From assembly GCF_042850985.1 (NCBI RefSeq), contig NZ_AP031415.1, positions 930,001 to 994,000 on the forward strand: 64,000 nucleotides of DNA. The letters run 5' to 3'. Of this stretch, positions 42,419 to 52,793 are shown piece after piece. A program made the translations under genes and the position numbers. The notes under the pieces were generated by a model. That model made no database searches. It saw only the letters and a list, made by a program, of their open reading frames with translations, and was not told where the DNA came from. This stretch comes from Allocoprobacillus sp002160865. Its GTDB lineage: Bacteria; Bacillota_I; Bacilli_A; Erysipelotrichales; Coprobacillaceae. How positions within the stretch are numbered: position 1 is the first letter of the stretch; the number at the start of each line of letters is the position of its first letter.

Positions 42419-45333
42419 GTTTAATAACAACATATGATGTATTGAAATATGTACTCAGAACTATCAATATCTTTTCCACTTGCCGTTTAATAACAACATA
42501 TGATGTATTGAAATATAGTCAGCCCTGCTATTTTGCTCTTTGCCATTCGTTTAATAACAACATATGATGTATTGAAATTGTTGTATATAGTACTATATAT
42601 ATTCCTGGTACACAGTTTAATAACAACATATGATGTATTGAAATCCCAATATTTTAATGAAATTATTAGTAATTGGTTTACGTTTAATAACAACATATGA
42701 TGTATTGAAATTAGACTTAATTTATAGAAATTCTAAATTTGGAGGTGTTTAATAACAACATATGATGTATTGAAATACACTATCCAATCTTTAATAAGTT
42801 TAATAGTTAATAGTTTAATAACAACATATGATGTATTGAAATACAGCCAACTGAACAAGAACAATTTAACGCAATGGTTTAATAACAACATATGATGTAT
42901 TGAAATAGGGGGTATTGAAATGGGAGAATATGATGTATTAGTGTTTAATAACAACATATGATGTATTGAAATGGGTATGGAGAATCATTGGAAGACATTG
43001 CACAGTGTTTAATAACAACATATGATGTATTGAAATAATGAGAGTCTTGAGTGGCGGACAAGGTGTTAAATGTTTAATAACAACATATGATGTATTGAAA
43101 TATGCTTCCAGAAGGATGATTGTGTATAAATACAAAGTTTAATAACAACATATGATGTATTGAAATTAAATTATGTGAAAAATATGTGAATTTAATGAAT
43201 CAGTTTAATAACAACATATGATGTATTGAAATAAATCATAATTTTCTTGATTAATTTCATAGTGTTCAGTTTAATAACAACATATGATGTATTGAAATTT
43301 ATCTAGATGAAGATTATGAGTATGCGTTATCTAAGTTTAATAACAACATATGATGTATTGAAATAGATGACGGGAACACTATTAAATATGACGAAACAGA
43401 GTTTAATAACAACATATGATGTATTGAAATGACATTTCTTGAAGATTATCTAAGTATCTTTGAATGGTTTAATAACAACATATGATGTATTGAAATATTG
43501 TTCCATCATCTAACCACTTTTCTAATTCTTCGTTTAATAACAACATATGATGTATTGAAATATGGAACTTGCTTTATCAATGCTTTCTTTATCTTTTGTT
43601 TAATAACAACATATGATGTATTGAAATATGAATGAGTTGAATGCACTTGGTACGGTTTCTGGTTTAATAACAACATATGATGTATTGAAATAAATTAGCA
43701 GTTACAGGGGCGTTAAGACAAAGAACGTTTAATAACAACATATGATGTATTGAAATATGATGATGGGAATGAGGAATAGTGACTGATAAGGGGTTTAATA
43801 ACAACATATGATGTATTGAAATTCAGTACCAGGTAGCTAATCCATGGTATACAAGAGAGTTTAATAACAACATATGATGTATTGAAATTGAAGAAATTAT
43901 TCTTAATTTTTAATGTCATGTTGGTTTAATAACAACATATGATGTATTGAAATAAAATATGGAATTGATGAAGAAGAAGCACAAGAGTGGTTTAATAACA
44001 ACATATGATGTATTGAAATAGATATTCAATTCAAGTATGCAGAAGATGAAGGAAGTTTAATAACAACATATGATGTATTGAAATACAGGAAATCCATCAG
44101 ATCCTGAAGTTGTTCAACAGTTTAATAACAACATATGATGTATTGAAATACGCTTATATGATTATACATTTTTCTTCACCCCTTTGTTTAATAACAACAT
44201 ATGATGTATTGAAATAGTTGGATAAAAAGCAGAACACAAAAAAATGATAAAGTTTAATAACAACATATGATGTATTGAAATACAATATAAAACATCTCAA
44301 AATCATTTATGAAATTGTGTTTAATAACAACATATGATGTATTGAAATTCCCAAGCTGAGAAGTCATTTTCCTGCATGTTCTGGTTTAATAACAACATAT
44401 GATGTATTGAAATAGACTATTACCAATCATGTATGAAATTTCTGACATTGTTTAATAACAACATATGATGTATTGAAATACAGCTGATTATCCACATACT
44501 GTTTTGTTGTAAGTTGTTTAATAACAACATATGATGTATTGAAATTGAATTAGGGTATAAAAAATGTACTTTATGGGCTAAGTTTAATAACAACATATGA
44601 TGTATTGAAATATATGTCTTTGCATTTTTGTTTTCATGGAAAACGGTTTAATAACAACATATGATGTATTGAAATCCAGGTTCTAACTTCATGCAGTTAA
44701 AAGAAACAACTGTTTAATAACAACATATGATGTATTGAAATTATCTATTAGAATCCTTGTAAGCCATCATGGTTCCAGTTTAATAACAACATATGATGTA
44801 TTGAAATATGAAAATGATGTTCTGACTTGCAACTATATTATGTGTTTAATAACAACATATGATGTATTGAAATATTTGAAAAGGGAGGTGGATTCACAAA
44901 TGAAGAAAGGTTTAATAACAACATATGATGTATTGAAATATATGATGAAATGGTTACCGAGCGTGATAGTTTAAGTTTAATAACAACATATGATGTATTG
45001 AAATGAATCAATTTCTTCTGTGATTGTTGCACATAATTTAGTTTAATAACAACATATGATGTATTGAAATATACTACATCACGAATTGCACGTGTCTTAC
45101 CTGATGGTTTAATAACAACATATGATGTATTGAAATATGTAGTAATATTGTGGTTCTAAACTATCCTTAACAGCTTAATAACAACATATGATGTATTGAA
45201 ATATTAATTTTGCTTTTCGATTGACACGAGCAGATTGAGCTTAATAACAACATATGATGTATTGAAATATATGAATATGTATGCCACAGGAGGAATTCAC
45301 TTTGTTTAATAACAACATTAGATGTTTTGAAAT
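42419..45333 (+). CRISPR. Type I-B CRISPR array 1: 45 repeats, 44 spacers
   Basis: The 30-nt repeat reads GTTTAATAACAACATATG followed by ATGTATTGAAAT and is nearly invariant from 42419 on; spacers are about 35-38 nt. Decay marks the distal end: the repeats at 45173 and 45239 begin GCTTAATA, and the last (45304) ends TAGATGTTTTGAAAT, close to the array 2 handle. So the leader is at 42.3 kb and transcription runs toward the cas genes. Open frames inside the array on either strand (repeating NTSYVVIK or LITTYDVLK) are translations of the repeat and not genes. Confidence 0.98.
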
Positions 45334-45458
45334 TATGGAAATGTAAAAGTTCATATGAACCTGAATAACAATTTACTTTATCAAAACAACTTATATAAGC
45401 ATGTTAAAAAGTGATTTATATGTTTTAATAGTAGTAAGCTTATTGATGATTGTTACAT

Positions 45459-45487
45459 TTGATATTTGTATTAATCAATTTTATTTA
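45459..45487 (+). promoter_or_regulatory. Possible promoter of the cas operon
   Basis: TTGATA (45459-45464), 17-bp spacer, TATTTA (45482-45487), about 130 bp before cas6, in a 285-bp gap after array 1. Confidence 0.4.
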
Positions 45488-45509
45488 CAGATAAGGAAGT
45501 GAGAGATAT

Positions 45510-45530
45510 ATGAAATATGTTTATAAATGA
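45510..45530 (+). CDS. Six-codon mini-ORF in the cas leader
   Basis: ATG AAA TAT GTT TAT AAA TGA, preceded by AAGGAAGTGAG. Too short to be called a gene by itself, but it has a ribosome site and sits between a promoter and a repeat-like element. It could be a leader peptide or a CreT-like mini-ORF. Confidence 0.25.
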   Translation: MKYVYK

Positions 45531-45544
45531 TTAATCATTTTACA

Positions 45545-45574
45545 TTAGTATTAGATATGAGAATGTTTTGATAT
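45545..45574 (+). repeat. Weak repeat-like element upstream of cas6
   Basis: The end GAATGTTTTGATAT resembles the CRISPR handle end GATGTTTTGAAAT, and ATGAGAATGTTTTGA resembles the pseudo-repeat at 41911 (ATGAGATGTTTTGA); overall 16 of 30 positions match the last array 1 repeat. I found no promoter match for the sequence that follows it. Confidence 0.3.
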
Positions 45575-45618
45575 AGTATCTTTACTCAAAAAAATTACAA
45601 ATGAAGTGAGGTTGAAAA

Positions 45619-46314
45619 ATGAAAGTATATGAATACAAAGTTAAATTAGTATTGAAATGTGATATTCATTATGAGCAATTAGCCAATGTACTTAACTATT
45701 TCATCGACAGTGCTTTATCTAAGGATGAAAAATTAAAAGAATATCATAATGCTCATCATTATAAAGGATATGTACATGATTTTCTGTATCCTATAGAAAA
45801 GGATGGGATTTATAAAAAGAATCATCATTATACGATGAGAATAAGATCTGTAGAACAGGATTTGATTCAATATTTTTTGTCTCGTTTATCTTTTTATGAA
45901 ACTAATGAAATAGAGGCATTGGGTGGAGAAGTGAGGATTATTTCTAACAAATTAATAAAGAGAATATATTGCATTACTCCAATTATTGTTAAAAATGATG
46001 AAAAAGGTTATTGGAAAAACTACATGTCTCTAGAAGAATTTGAGAAAAGAATAAAAGATAATCTAATGAAAAAATACAAACTATTTGTAGATGAAAATTT
46101 AGATGAGAACTTTATGATTTATGACTGTATAGAATTCAAGAACAAAGTTCCAGTAAAAGTTCCATACAAAAATATTCATCTTTTAGGAGATAAAATAAGT
46201 ATAGAAATTGCTCAAAATGAAAGAGCACAAAAAATAGCATATTTAGCATTAGGAACAGGCGTTCTCGAAAATAATTCTAGAGGATTTGGATTTATGAATT
46301 ATGAATACTTATAA
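45619..46314 (+). CDS. cas6: CRISPR endoribonuclease Cas6
   Basis: A 231-residue protein with two ferredoxin-like folds. The C-terminal glycine-rich loop typical of Cas6 is clear (LGTGVLENNSRGFGFMNY). It cuts the repeat in pre-crRNA to leave an 8-nt 5' handle (here ending TTGAAAT). A His-rich N-terminal segment (YHNAHHYKGYVHD) may contain the catalytic His. First gene of the cas operon, about 285 bp after array 1; GAAGTGAGG gives the ribosome site. Confidence 0.92.
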   Translation: MKVYEYKVKLVLKCDIHYEQLANVLNYFIDSALSKDEKLKEYHNAHHYKGYVHDFLYPIEKDGIYKKNHHYTMRIRSVEQDLIQYFLSRLSFYETNEIEALGGEVRIISNKLIKRIYCITPIIVKNDEKGYWKNYMSLEEFEKRIKDNLMKKYKLFVDENLDENFMIYDCIEFKNKVPVKVPYKNIHLLGDKISIEIAQNERAQKIAYLALGTGVLENNSRGFGFMNYEYL

Positions 46315-46332
46315 AGGAAGGAGGTAAAAAAG

Positions 46333-48123
46333 TTGCTTCAAGAAATTTTAGAAGTGTTTGGTGAAATTGTTCAACAAGATAGTAGAATTGTGACAGATTC
46401 ATATAGTCTTAAAGATGGTACATATCGCCTTATTGAAATGAATAATCAAGATGGCTGGAAAATCAAAGAAACGATAGATATTTTCTATGATAAAAAATTG
46501 AAACAAATAAATGGTTCACAAAATACAAATTACACTTATATACAAGAGTTAGATTATTATAGTAAGCTTTTGGATATGAATAAACCCATTGATCCTAAAA
46601 AAGTCATTCATTCTTGCCATTATTTTGCTTTGTCTGTAAAAAAAGAGAGCGTTCTTTCAGGAAAACTCAATAAGGATATTATAAAAAAGTATTATGCTAT
46701 TCTTAAAAATCCAATGTCTAAGTATGAGAAAAAATCAAATTCAAAAAAACTTTATGAAAATGTAGAAAAAGAAATTGGCCCAGTTGATAAAAAAATTATT
46801 GAAAGTATTGAAGAATATGTTTTACATACAAATATATTTGAAGGAATTGCTTTAGATAAAAAAGACTATATAAAAATCTTCTTTGTGTTTAGTGATCAAG
46901 ATAAAACCTTGGATTATTATAAACAAGAAAATAAAAGGTATCTTTTACCAAATCTCTATAATAGCAATGATTATAACATTGAAGATGGTAATGAAATATT
47001 AGGTTTATCTAATAACAATATGAATCTTAATTCTAAAAAACCATTTTTGTTAAATAAAACAAGGAAAGTAAAGACACCATATCTAGTAAATCAAGAACAG
47101 GCTTTACTACAGGCACAATTCTTTGATTATTTATGGGGTCAAGTTTCTAAAGGATGCTATGATTTTTATATCAATACGTTTGGAAATGAAAATGAAATAT
47201 TAGCTATTGCTGATGATAAAGACTTAAAGGGAAAAAATATTCAGGGTTATTATATACGCTGTCAAAAAGGAAAGAATGAGGCTGAAATTATAGATAGTCA
47301 AGTTGTTTCATCTTTTTCATACAGCTTAAAGAAATCTTTTTACTTAGAAAATTATATGGAAATATCTGATGAATATATAGAAAAAAGTGATATTCGCTAT
47401 GAAGAATATTTAGACAATATGGTATCAATGTTTAACATAATTGATCAAGTATTCTTTGATGGTAAATTGAAAAGAAATCTCTATATGAATGCTAGTGATA
47501 TGCAAATAAACAATGATTATTTAAAAAAATGTCTACTAACATATAGGGATCAGTTAAAATTGTTTAAAAATACAGGTGATTTGTTAATTTTAAAAAAGAT
47601 TATAGATAAAATGTCATGGTATATAATCATCAATAGTATAAGTCAAAGTAGTCAGTTGATGTTAGTACATAAATTAAATTTGAGATGGTCTTTATTAGAT
47701 TATTTTGATGATGAAAGGAAGATAGGTGAAAAAATGATGGATGTAAAAAATCAGTTAAGATTGCATATTAACCTTCCAAAAGAAAAAGATTGGGAGTTTA
47801 ATGATGATAAGGAATTTAATTATGCAGTAGGACAGCTAGTAAAATATTTTGTGTATTTAAGCAAATCGTCAAAAAAGACGCATGTGTTCATTAATCAATA
47901 TTTAAATTGTAAAGATATTGAACAATTGAAACAAAAATTAATACAGATGTATAAAAAATATAATTATGCAATTGATTTTTATTTGGAAAGTAGATGTTCT
48001 AAATTAGTAGAACATATTATGAGATATGATACAAACAACATTTTGTGTGAGTTTATAGTTGCAGGATTTAATGGACCACTATTAATTTTAGAAAAAAACA
48101 AGGAGGAAGATGAAGATGAATAA
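46333..48123 (+). CDS. cas8b: Cas8b, large subunit of type I-B Cascade (Csh1/TM1802-like)
   Basis: A 596-residue protein, fast-evolving as expected for Cas8, identified by position between cas6 and cas7 and by length. In Cascade it recognises the PAM and recruits Cas3. It starts at TTG 46333, correctly spaced from GGAGG. The C-terminal half is helical, as in the small-subunit-like region of Cas8b. It overlaps cas7 by 8 bp. No separate Cas11 gene is present; an internal start within cas8b could supply it. Confidence 0.85.
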   Translation: MLQEILEVFGEIVQQDSRIVTDSYSLKDGTYRLIEMNNQDGWKIKETIDIFYDKKLKQINGSQNTNYTYIQELDYYSKLLDMNKPIDPKKVIHSCHYFALSVKKESVLSGKLNKDIIKKYYAILKNPMSKYEKKSNSKKLYENVEKEIGPVDKKIIESIEEYVLHTNIFEGIALDKKDYIKIFFVFSDQDKTLDYYKQENKRYLLPNLYNSNDYNIEDGNEILGLSNNNMNLNSKKPFLLNKTRKVKTPYLVNQEQALLQAQFFDYLWGQVSKGCYDFYINTFGNENEILAIADDKDLKGKNIQGYYIRCQKGKNEAEIIDSQVVSSFSYSLKKSFYLENYMEISDEYIEKSDIRYEEYLDNMVSMFNIIDQVFFDGKLKRNLYMNASDMQINNDYLKKCLLTYRDQLKLFKNTGDLLILKKIIDKMSWYIIINSISQSSQLMLVHKLNLRWSLLDYFDDERKIGEKMMDVKNQLRLHINLPKEKDWEFNDDKEFNYAVGQLVKYFVYLSKSSKKTHVFINQYLNCKDIEQLKQKLIQMYKKYNYAIDFYLESRCSKLVEHIMRYDTNNILCEFIVAGFNGPLLILEKNKEEDEDE

Positions 48124-49042
48124 AAGGGTATATGGTGTTTTAGGTATCAGTTCAATTATGGCAAACTGGAATGCTGATTTTACAGGTTATCCAAAGACAA
48201 TTTCTACAGGGGAAATTTTTGGAAGTGATAAAGCATTCAAATATCCTATGAAAAAACAATGGGATAATAATGGAGAAAAAGTTTTGTATATTAAATCAAT
48301 GATATTGTCTAAAGATAAAGATGCAGTATCACTTGTTCCAAGAACATTAAAAGAAAGATATGAATATTTATTTGGAATTGAAGATTTATCAAAATGTAAA
48401 GATGTTTCTGAAGTATTGAAAAACTTATTTACAGCTGTTGATGTTAAAAATTTTGGAGCGACATTTGCAGAAGCAAAAATGAATATTTCTATAACAGGTG
48501 CTGTTCAATTTGGACAAGGATTTAATAAATATCCTGAAAGTGAAGCACAGGAACAACAAATTTTATCACCATTTAAAGATGGAACTGATGCTGATGCAAA
48601 AAATTCTACTTTAGGAACGAAGATTGTCAGCGATGAAGCTCATTATTTCTATCCTTTTGTTATTAATCCTCATGCTTATGATGAATTTGTTAAGCTGGGT
48701 GTTACAGACGGATATACAGAAGGAGATTATCTCCAATTTAAAGATACATCTTTATCTAGTGCAACAGCATTTGCTACAAATTCAAAAGAAGGTTGTGAAA
48801 ATGAGTTTGGATTATTTGTAGAAACTGAACCAACATTATATTTACCTAATTTAACCGAATATATTGAATTTAAAAAAGGAAAAGATAAAAACACTATTTC
48901 TATTCATTTAAGAGATCTTTTGGAAGATGTAAAATCAAAAGTATTGAATATTGAAGTGTACTATAATCCTCATACAACTATGATTGATTGTGACTTGTCT
49001 GATGTTCATTATTATCATATTGTAACAAGAAAAGAGGTTTAA
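48116..49042 (+). CDS. cas7: Cas7, crRNA backbone subunit (Csh2-like)
   Basis: A 308-residue RAMP-fold protein beginning MNKRVYGVLGISSIMANWNA, characteristic of Cas7b/Csh2. Multiple copies coat the spacer part of the crRNA. I placed the start at 48116 because AGGAGG (48101-48106) is 9 bp away; the ATG at 48110 is too close. It contains the family segment VSITGAVQFGQGFNKYPE-like (NISITGAVQFGQG). Confidence 0.93.
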   Translation: MNKRVYGVLGISSIMANWNADFTGYPKTISTGEIFGSDKAFKYPMKKQWDNNGEKVLYIKSMILSKDKDAVSLVPRTLKERYEYLFGIEDLSKCKDVSEVLKNLFTAVDVKNFGATFAEAKMNISITGAVQFGQGFNKYPESEAQEQQILSPFKDGTDADAKNSTLGTKIVSDEAHYFYPFVINPHAYDEFVKLGVTDGYTEGDYLQFKDTSLSSATAFATNSKEGCENEFGLFVETEPTLYLPNLTEYIEFKKGKDKNTISIHLRDLLEDVKSKVLNIEVYYNPHTTMIDCDLSDVHYYHIVTRKEV

Positions 49043-49044
49043 AT

Positions 49045-49749
49045 ATGAAGGCGGTTAAGTTTACTCTGAAAGGAAAAACTGCATTCTTTAAAAACCCTGA
49101 AGTAAACAGTTACTTTTACTTTACCTATGGAAATATACATAAACCTGCTCTTTTGGGGATGTTTGGTGCTATTTTAGGCTATAAAGGATATGAAAGCTCA
49201 TTTGAAGTGTATCCAGAATATTATGATAAATTGAAAGAATTAAAAGTCGCTATTATTCCTCATCAAGAACATGGATGCTTTGCTAGAAAAGTTCAAGTGT
49301 TTAATAATTCAGTTGGATATGCATCTCAAGAGCAAGGTGGTAATCTGATTGTCAAAGAACAATGGTTAGAAAATCCAAGCTGGATGATATATGTTTTAAT
49401 TGACGACGATGAAAGTCAAAAGTTAAGTGAGTATTTGTTTGAAAGAAAAGCTGTTTATATACCTTATCTTGGTAAAAATGATCATCCTGCCATTATTGAA
49501 AATGTGAGTGTTGTTGATCTACAAATGAATAATTCTAAAAATATTCGTATTGATAGTCTTGCTAAAGCGGATGATTTTCAATTTGACTTCTTTCATATCC
49601 AATTTAAATATGAAGAATATTTACCTATATCTTTGAAAGAAAGTACAAATCATTATGAATTAGCAAAAATGATTTTTACTGATGCGACAATGATAGAAAG
49701 TCAAAAGGAAGTTTATAATGATGGAGAAAAAAACATTATCTTTTATTGA
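49045..49749 (+). CDS. cas5: Cas5b, crRNA 5'-handle binding subunit
   Basis: A 234-residue RAMP protein with a Cas5 N-terminus (MKAVKFTLKGKTAFFKNPEVNSY, GNIHKPALLGMFGAILGYKGY). It caps the 5' handle in Cascade. The gene starts 2 bp after cas7 and overlaps cas3 by 32 bp. Confidence 0.93.
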   Translation: MKAVKFTLKGKTAFFKNPEVNSYFYFTYGNIHKPALLGMFGAILGYKGYESSFEVYPEYYDKLKELKVAIIPHQEHGCFARKVQVFNNSVGYASQEQGGNLIVKEQWLENPSWMIYVLIDDDESQKLSEYLFERKAVYIPYLGKNDHPAIIENVSVVDLQMNNSKNIRIDSLAKADDFQFDFFHIQFKYEEYLPISLKESTNHYELAKMIFTDATMIESQKEVYNDGEKNIIFY

Positions 49750-52258
49750 TTATAATGATATTATTGATGATCAATATACATTCTATGCTCATAACATAGA
49801 TAATCGAAAAGAGTTATTACACAATCACATTCATTTAAGTCAAGAGTACTTTATGAAACTGTATGATTATAAAGATATTGAAAAAATCGTTTATAAATTT
49901 TACGAAGTCATGGGATTTCAAAATTTTAAAGTGTCTTTTGAATTTCTCAATAGTTTATTCGTGAATATAGTGACTTTTCATGATTTTGGTAAAATTAATC
50001 CAATGTTTCAAAAGTTGAAAATGAATAACAATATTGGAAATAAATATAAAGGACTTACCAAAAGTCATCATTCGTTTTTATCATCTTTGATATATCTAGA
50101 TTACTTTTTAAATAAACTTGATAAAATGACAAATCTTTCTCATGAAGATAGATGTTTTATTGAAAGAACGATATTAGAACATGCTTATCTCATATCAAAA
50201 CATCATAGTCATTTGGATTCTTTTTATGAATTTATTGAGAAATTAAAAAGTTTGAATACTCAAAACTTAATTGAACATTTAACGCATAAACCGCTTAAAG
50301 GATATAAGGGATTGAAATATTTGAACAAAGAGAAAATAAAATCTATATGTGATTATTTAGATTATTTTCAAGAAAAAGATTGTCTTACTAACCATCGACA
50401 TTATAAATATTTTTATTATCGTTTAATTTATTCTATGTTGGTCATGAGTGATTACTATGCAACAAGTGAATTCCAATATAAACGACCTGTACGACTTTCT
50501 GGCAATTTAACAGATATTAAAGAGTTTGAAAAAGAATATTATCGTTCAGGTTTGATGCAAGGAATTTATGAGTATGAAAGAGAAAAATATCATGAAAATG
50601 ATAAAACGCTCAGCCATGTTCAAACAATGAATGATTTAAGATGTGAAATATTTTTGGATGCTGATAGAAATTTAAAGAAACATCATACGGATCCTATTTT
50701 CTTCCTTCAGGCTCCTACAGGTAGTGGAAAAAGCAATATAGCACTTCATTTAAGTTTTCAATTAATGAAAGGACGAAAAAAATTATTTTACATCTATCCA
50801 TTTAATACCCTTGTAGAACAAAATAAACATAATTTAGAGTTATCATTTGATCATAAGGAATTAATGAAACAAATTGTTGTGGTCAATTCTATAACACCTC
50901 CACCAGATTTGCATGATGAGGAAGATGAAGCGTATAAATATCAACAAATGTTGCTGGATAGACAGTTTCTGAATTATCCATTTATATTATCAACACATGT
51001 CAGTTTCTTTCAATTATTATTTGGGAATCAAAAAGAAAATATTATTGGTTTTCACCAATTAGCTGATTCAGTTATTGTTCTAGATGAAATACAGAGTTAT
51101 AAAAATTATATTTGGGCAGAAATGATTGAAATGTTAAAAGCATGTGCCAATCTTATGAATATGAAAATTATTATTATGTCAGCAACATTACCTGATTTAG
51201 ATCATCTTCTTCATTTGAATGATGGTGTGACAAGATTGCTACCAAATGCAAAGTTATATTATCAACACGAATTTTTTAAGGGAAGGGTTCATTATCATTA
51301 TGATTTGTTAAAGTCTGAAATTACATTAGATGATTTGCAAAAACATGTTTTAAAGAATGTTTTTCCTCATAAAAAGATACTTGTTGAATTTATAACAAAA
51401 AAGTCTGCTTATCAATTTTATCGTTTGCTTTTAAAATCAGGAAGAAATGACATTGATATTGAATGTTTAACAGGTGATGATTCAGCTATTGAAAGAAAGA
51501 GAATTATTTCAAAAATACGTGGTAAGGTTACAAAACCCATTATTCTCGTTGCAACACAAGTTATAGAAGCCGGTGTCGATATTGATATGGATATAGGTTA
51601 TAAAAATATTTCTTTATTAGATAATGAAGAACAGTTTGCTGGAAGAATTAATAGATCAAATATGGAAAGTGGAGATATATACTTTTTTGATATTGATAAT
51701 TTTCATGTGATTTATCGTCATGATTATAGATCGGATGATTTATTAACGCTTAAAAACCAGGAGATGAGAGAAATTTTAGAAGAAAAGGATTTTTCTTGTT
51801 ATTATGAAAAGGTTTTAAAGGCATTAAAAGTCAATCGAAATCAAAATACTGATAAAGAAGGATTAAGTTATTTTTATAATGATATTGTCTATAAACTTAA
51901 TTATCTAGAGGTTGCTAAAAGAATGATGCTTATAGATGATAACCAATGGATGATAGATGTTGTTTTATGTAGACAAATTAAAAATAATGATGGTGAAATT
52001 ATTGATGGTTTAGAAGTATGGAATCGTTATAAAGAATTGTTGGAAAATAATGCTATGAACTACAATAAAAAGCAGATAGAGTTAATGGATGTGCGAAGTC
52101 AGCTTCATGATTTTACCTATCAATTTCCTAAAAAAACATTTATTCATTATAACGATTATATAGGAGATCTTCTTTGTGTTTTTGATGCTGATGACTATTT
52201 TGTTAATGGTAAATTGGATAGAGAACGTTTCGAACAAATTGAATATGACATTCTTTAA
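49718..52258 (+). CDS. cas3: Cas3 nuclease-helicase
   Basis: An 846-residue protein fusing an N-terminal HD nuclease (TFHDFGKINPMF, about residue 88; later SHHSFLSSL and HAYLISKHHSHLD) with a superfamily 2 helicase: Walker A APTGSGKS (about 331), DEIQ box (about 455), MSATLP motif III and the C-terminal VATQVIEAGVDIDMD ... EQFAGRINR. It degrades the target after Cascade binding. All key motifs are intact, so interference looks functional. The first two codons are both ATG. Confidence 0.96.
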   Translation: MMEKKTLSFIDYNDIIDDQYTFYAHNIDNRKELLHNHIHLSQEYFMKLYDYKDIEKIVYKFYEVMGFQNFKVSFEFLNSLFVNIVTFHDFGKINPMFQKLKMNNNIGNKYKGLTKSHHSFLSSLIYLDYFLNKLDKMTNLSHEDRCFIERTILEHAYLISKHHSHLDSFYEFIEKLKSLNTQNLIEHLTHKPLKGYKGLKYLNKEKIKSICDYLDYFQEKDCLTNHRHYKYFYYRLIYSMLVMSDYYATSEFQYKRPVRLSGNLTDIKEFEKEYYRSGLMQGIYEYEREKYHENDKTLSHVQTMNDLRCEIFLDADRNLKKHHTDPIFFLQAPTGSGKSNIALHLSFQLMKGRKKLFYIYPFNTLVEQNKHNLELSFDHKELMKQIVVVNSITPPPDLHDEEDEAYKYQQMLLDRQFLNYPFILSTHVSFFQLLFGNQKENIIGFHQLADSVIVLDEIQSYKNYIWAEMIEMLKACANLMNMKIIIMSATLPDLDHLLHLNDGVTRLLPNAKLYYQHEFFKGRVHYHYDLLKSEITLDDLQKHVLKNVFPHKKILVEFITKKSAYQFYRLLLKSGRNDIDIECLTGDDSAIERKRIISKIRGKVTKPIILVATQVIEAGVDIDMDIGYKNISLLDNEEQFAGRINRSNMESGDIYFFDIDNFHVIYRHDYRSDDLLTLKNQEMREILEEKDFSCYYEKVLKALKVNRNQNTDKEGLSYFYNDIVYKLNYLEVAKRMMLIDDNQWMIDVVLCRQIKNNDGEIIDGLEVWNRYKELLENNAMNYNKKQIELMDVRSQLHDFTYQFPKKTFIHYNDYIGDLLCVFDADDYFVNGKLDRERFEQIEYDIL

Positions 52259-52286
52259 TATTTGATTTATAAAGGAAGTGTTGAAT

Positions 52287-52778
52287 ATGAAAATCAATGG
52301 AACATTAATGAATTATTATATTCATTGTCCTAGACAATGTTATCTTCATGCAAATAGATTAAACATGGAAAATAATAGTGAAGATGTGAAGATTGGTAAA
52401 GCATTGCATGAAGAAAAATATAAAGATGATGATAGTAGTGAAATAGCAATTGACAATATTAAATTAGATAAATTAACAAAAGATTATTTAACTGAAACAA
52501 AGAAAAGTGATGCCGATGTTGAGGCTAGTCGATGGCAACTTATTTATTATTTATATGTGTTAAAAGAAAAAGGGATTAATCGAAAAGGAAAACTGGAGTT
52601 TATTCAGAAAAATAAAGATAAAAAAGTTATGATTGTAGAACTCAATGATGAAGTAGAAGTAGAGTTATTGAATAAAATGAATGAAATACAAAAGCTGATG
52701 CAAAATCAAAAGGTTCCCGATGTTGTAGAAAGAAAACACTGTAAAAAATGTGCTTATTATGATTATTGTTTTATATAA
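52287..52778 (+). CDS. cas4: Cas4 exonuclease (adaptation)
   Basis: A 163-residue RecB-like nuclease with iron-sulphur Cys: Cys14/18 (IHCPRQCYLH) and Cys152, 155, 161 (CKKCAYYDYC). KVMIVELNDEVEVEL carries the nuclease core. It trims prespacers and sets PAM and orientation during spacer acquisition. AAGGAAG selects the ATG at 52287; the frame has a GTG nine bases earlier. Confidence 0.92.
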   Translation: MKINGTLMNYYIHCPRQCYLHANRLNMENNSEDVKIGKALHEEKYKDDDSSEIAIDNIKLDKLTKDYLTETKKSDADVEASRWQLIYYLYVLKEKGINRKGKLEFIQKNKDKKVMIVELNDEVEVELLNKMNEIQKLMQNQKVPDVVERKHCKKCAYYDYCFI

Positions 52779-52793
52779 AATAAGGTGAAATGT

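Noticed and set aside
42487..45032. Open reading frames of 64-79 codons on both strands inside CRISPR array 1 (and similar ones at 54455-55931 in array 2)
   Set aside because: They are translations of the repeats, giving periodic NTSYVVIK, LITTYDVLK, FKTPYVDIK or LISTYGVLK blocks.
45575..45590. Nine-base match of the sequence after the cas6-leader repeat-like element to the inside of cas3 (AAAGATACT near 51376)
   Set aside because: A 9-mer is expected by chance in 64 kb and the PAM would be ACA.
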